From DATKKX01 sp035542775 (GTDB lineage Bacteria; Planctomycetota; Phycisphaerae; UBA1845; UTPLA1): a DNA stretch of 6,180 nt. Made by a program: the position numbers and the translations under genes. The DNA is taken from NCBI GenBank assembly GCA_035542775.1, contig DATKKX010000335.1:1-6180 (forward strand), read 5' to 3'. How positions within the stretch are numbered: the first letter of the stretch is position 1; each line of letters opens with the position of its first letter. The notes beneath the pieces are model-generated. The model was not told the DNA's origin, did not search any database, and worked only from the letters and a program-made list of their open reading frames with translations. Of the stretch, positions 5,842 through 6,180 are shown piece after piece.

Positions 5842-6180
5842 TCAGAGCCTTGGACCCACGGGAACCGCGAGCGGTACGGCGCGGGGGGCTGCGGGGATGG
5901 CTCGCCCGCATTCCGGGCACCTGCCCGATACGTTGCCGGTCAGGTTGTAGCCGCAGTTCGTGCACAGGATGCCTCTGATGTCGAAGGGCGGGCGGTGGGC
6001 GTGCTTCTTCAAGATGACCTTCGTCCTGGCCCATTTGTCCCCCCATCGCCGCCCCTTGAGAAGTTGGAATGCCACGATCGCCGGCACGACCGGAATGAGC
6101 AACACGAGGTTGCGTTTTAGGCTGCAAGCGAAGCCGGTCGGCTCAAGCGTGTCCTTGTCGACGACTCGCACCCTGCAGAG
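5842..6180 (-). CDS. RDD-family membrane protein with C-terminal zinc ribbon (5' end missing)
   Basis: The frame stays open to the right edge (the codons before GTG 6171 read Leu-Cys-Arg), so the gene begins outside the window. The GTG at 6171 is not a convincing start because it falls inside the conserved R-VRVVD segment. The 112 visible residues match the last third of an RDD domain: VRVVDKDTLEPTGFACSLKRN, a hydrophobic helix (LVLLIPVVPAIVAFQLL), then GRRWGDKWARTKVI, equivalent to the family's 'rlgD..agT.VV'. RDD proteins are small multi-pass membrane proteins of mostly unknown role, and some are linked to transport. Fused after it is a zinc ribbon, CTNCGYNL...CPECGR (C-x2-C-x11-C-x2-C), and a short Pro/Ala-rich tail, so the ribbon should lie beside the last membrane helix. 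It is convergent with the gene at 5031. Confidence 0.75.
   Translation of the reverse strand, partial: LCRVRVVDKDTLEPTGFACSLKRNLVLLIPVVPAIVAFQLLKGRRWGDKWARTKVILKKHAHRPPFDIRGILCTNCGYNLTGNVSGRCPECGRAIPAAPRAVPLAVPVGPRL

Noticed and set aside
1..6180. Mobile elements, CRISPR, tRNA/rRNA genes, tandem repeats
   Set aside because: I looked for transposase-like frames, terminal repeats, repeat-spacer periodicity and cloverleaf patterns on both strands and saw none.

Overview
This window is a high-GC bacterial chromosome segment that most likely comes from a Planctomycetota genome, probably class Phycisphaerae or a relative. The main clue is three separate membrane proteins carrying the short CxxC-GY-CPECG zinc ribbon that is abundant in that phylum. 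A fourth gene ends in the planctomycete-typical tail that reads YPPSLTEL, then PLDPFDGQPLRYRR, then LLYSVG. No tRNA, rRNA, CRISPR array, insertion sequence or phage gene is visible.

Layout from left to right. (1) A 5'-truncated gene (1-494, +) with a GspG-like C-terminal tail overlaps by four bases (GTGA) a polytopic membrane protein with a C-terminal zinc ribbon (491-1483, +). (2) A 292-base gap follows, of which 1500-1720 is almost entirely made of inverted repeats. (3) A two-gene operon (1776-2645 and 2651-4090, +) encodes both subunits of an NfnAB-type NADH-dependent reduced ferredoxin:NADP+ oxidoreductase. The large subunit belongs to the family often annotated as NADPH-dependent glutamate synthase GltA. 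The operon ends at a nested stem-loop terminator. (4) A convergent membrane protein with an N-terminal zinc ribbon lies at 4164-4802 (-). (5) A divergent orphan gene for a hydrophilic, largely disordered protein lies at 5031-5669 (+), preceded by a strong hairpin. (6) The C-terminal part of an RDD-family membrane protein with a zinc-ribbon tail lies at 5842-6180 (-) and runs off the right edge.

The only metabolic unit I can assign with confidence is nfnAB. It is a soluble flavin and iron-sulfur complex that balances NADH, NADPH and ferredoxin pools, which fits an anaerobic or facultatively fermentative lifestyle. Its codons are strongly G/C-ending, unlike the more mixed codons of the flanking hypothetical genes, so it is probably a conserved, well-expressed operon among lineage-specific genes. 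The most intriguing unexplained element is the structured stretch ahead of nfnA, which could be a cis-regulatory RNA leader. I found no clearly new multi-gene system.
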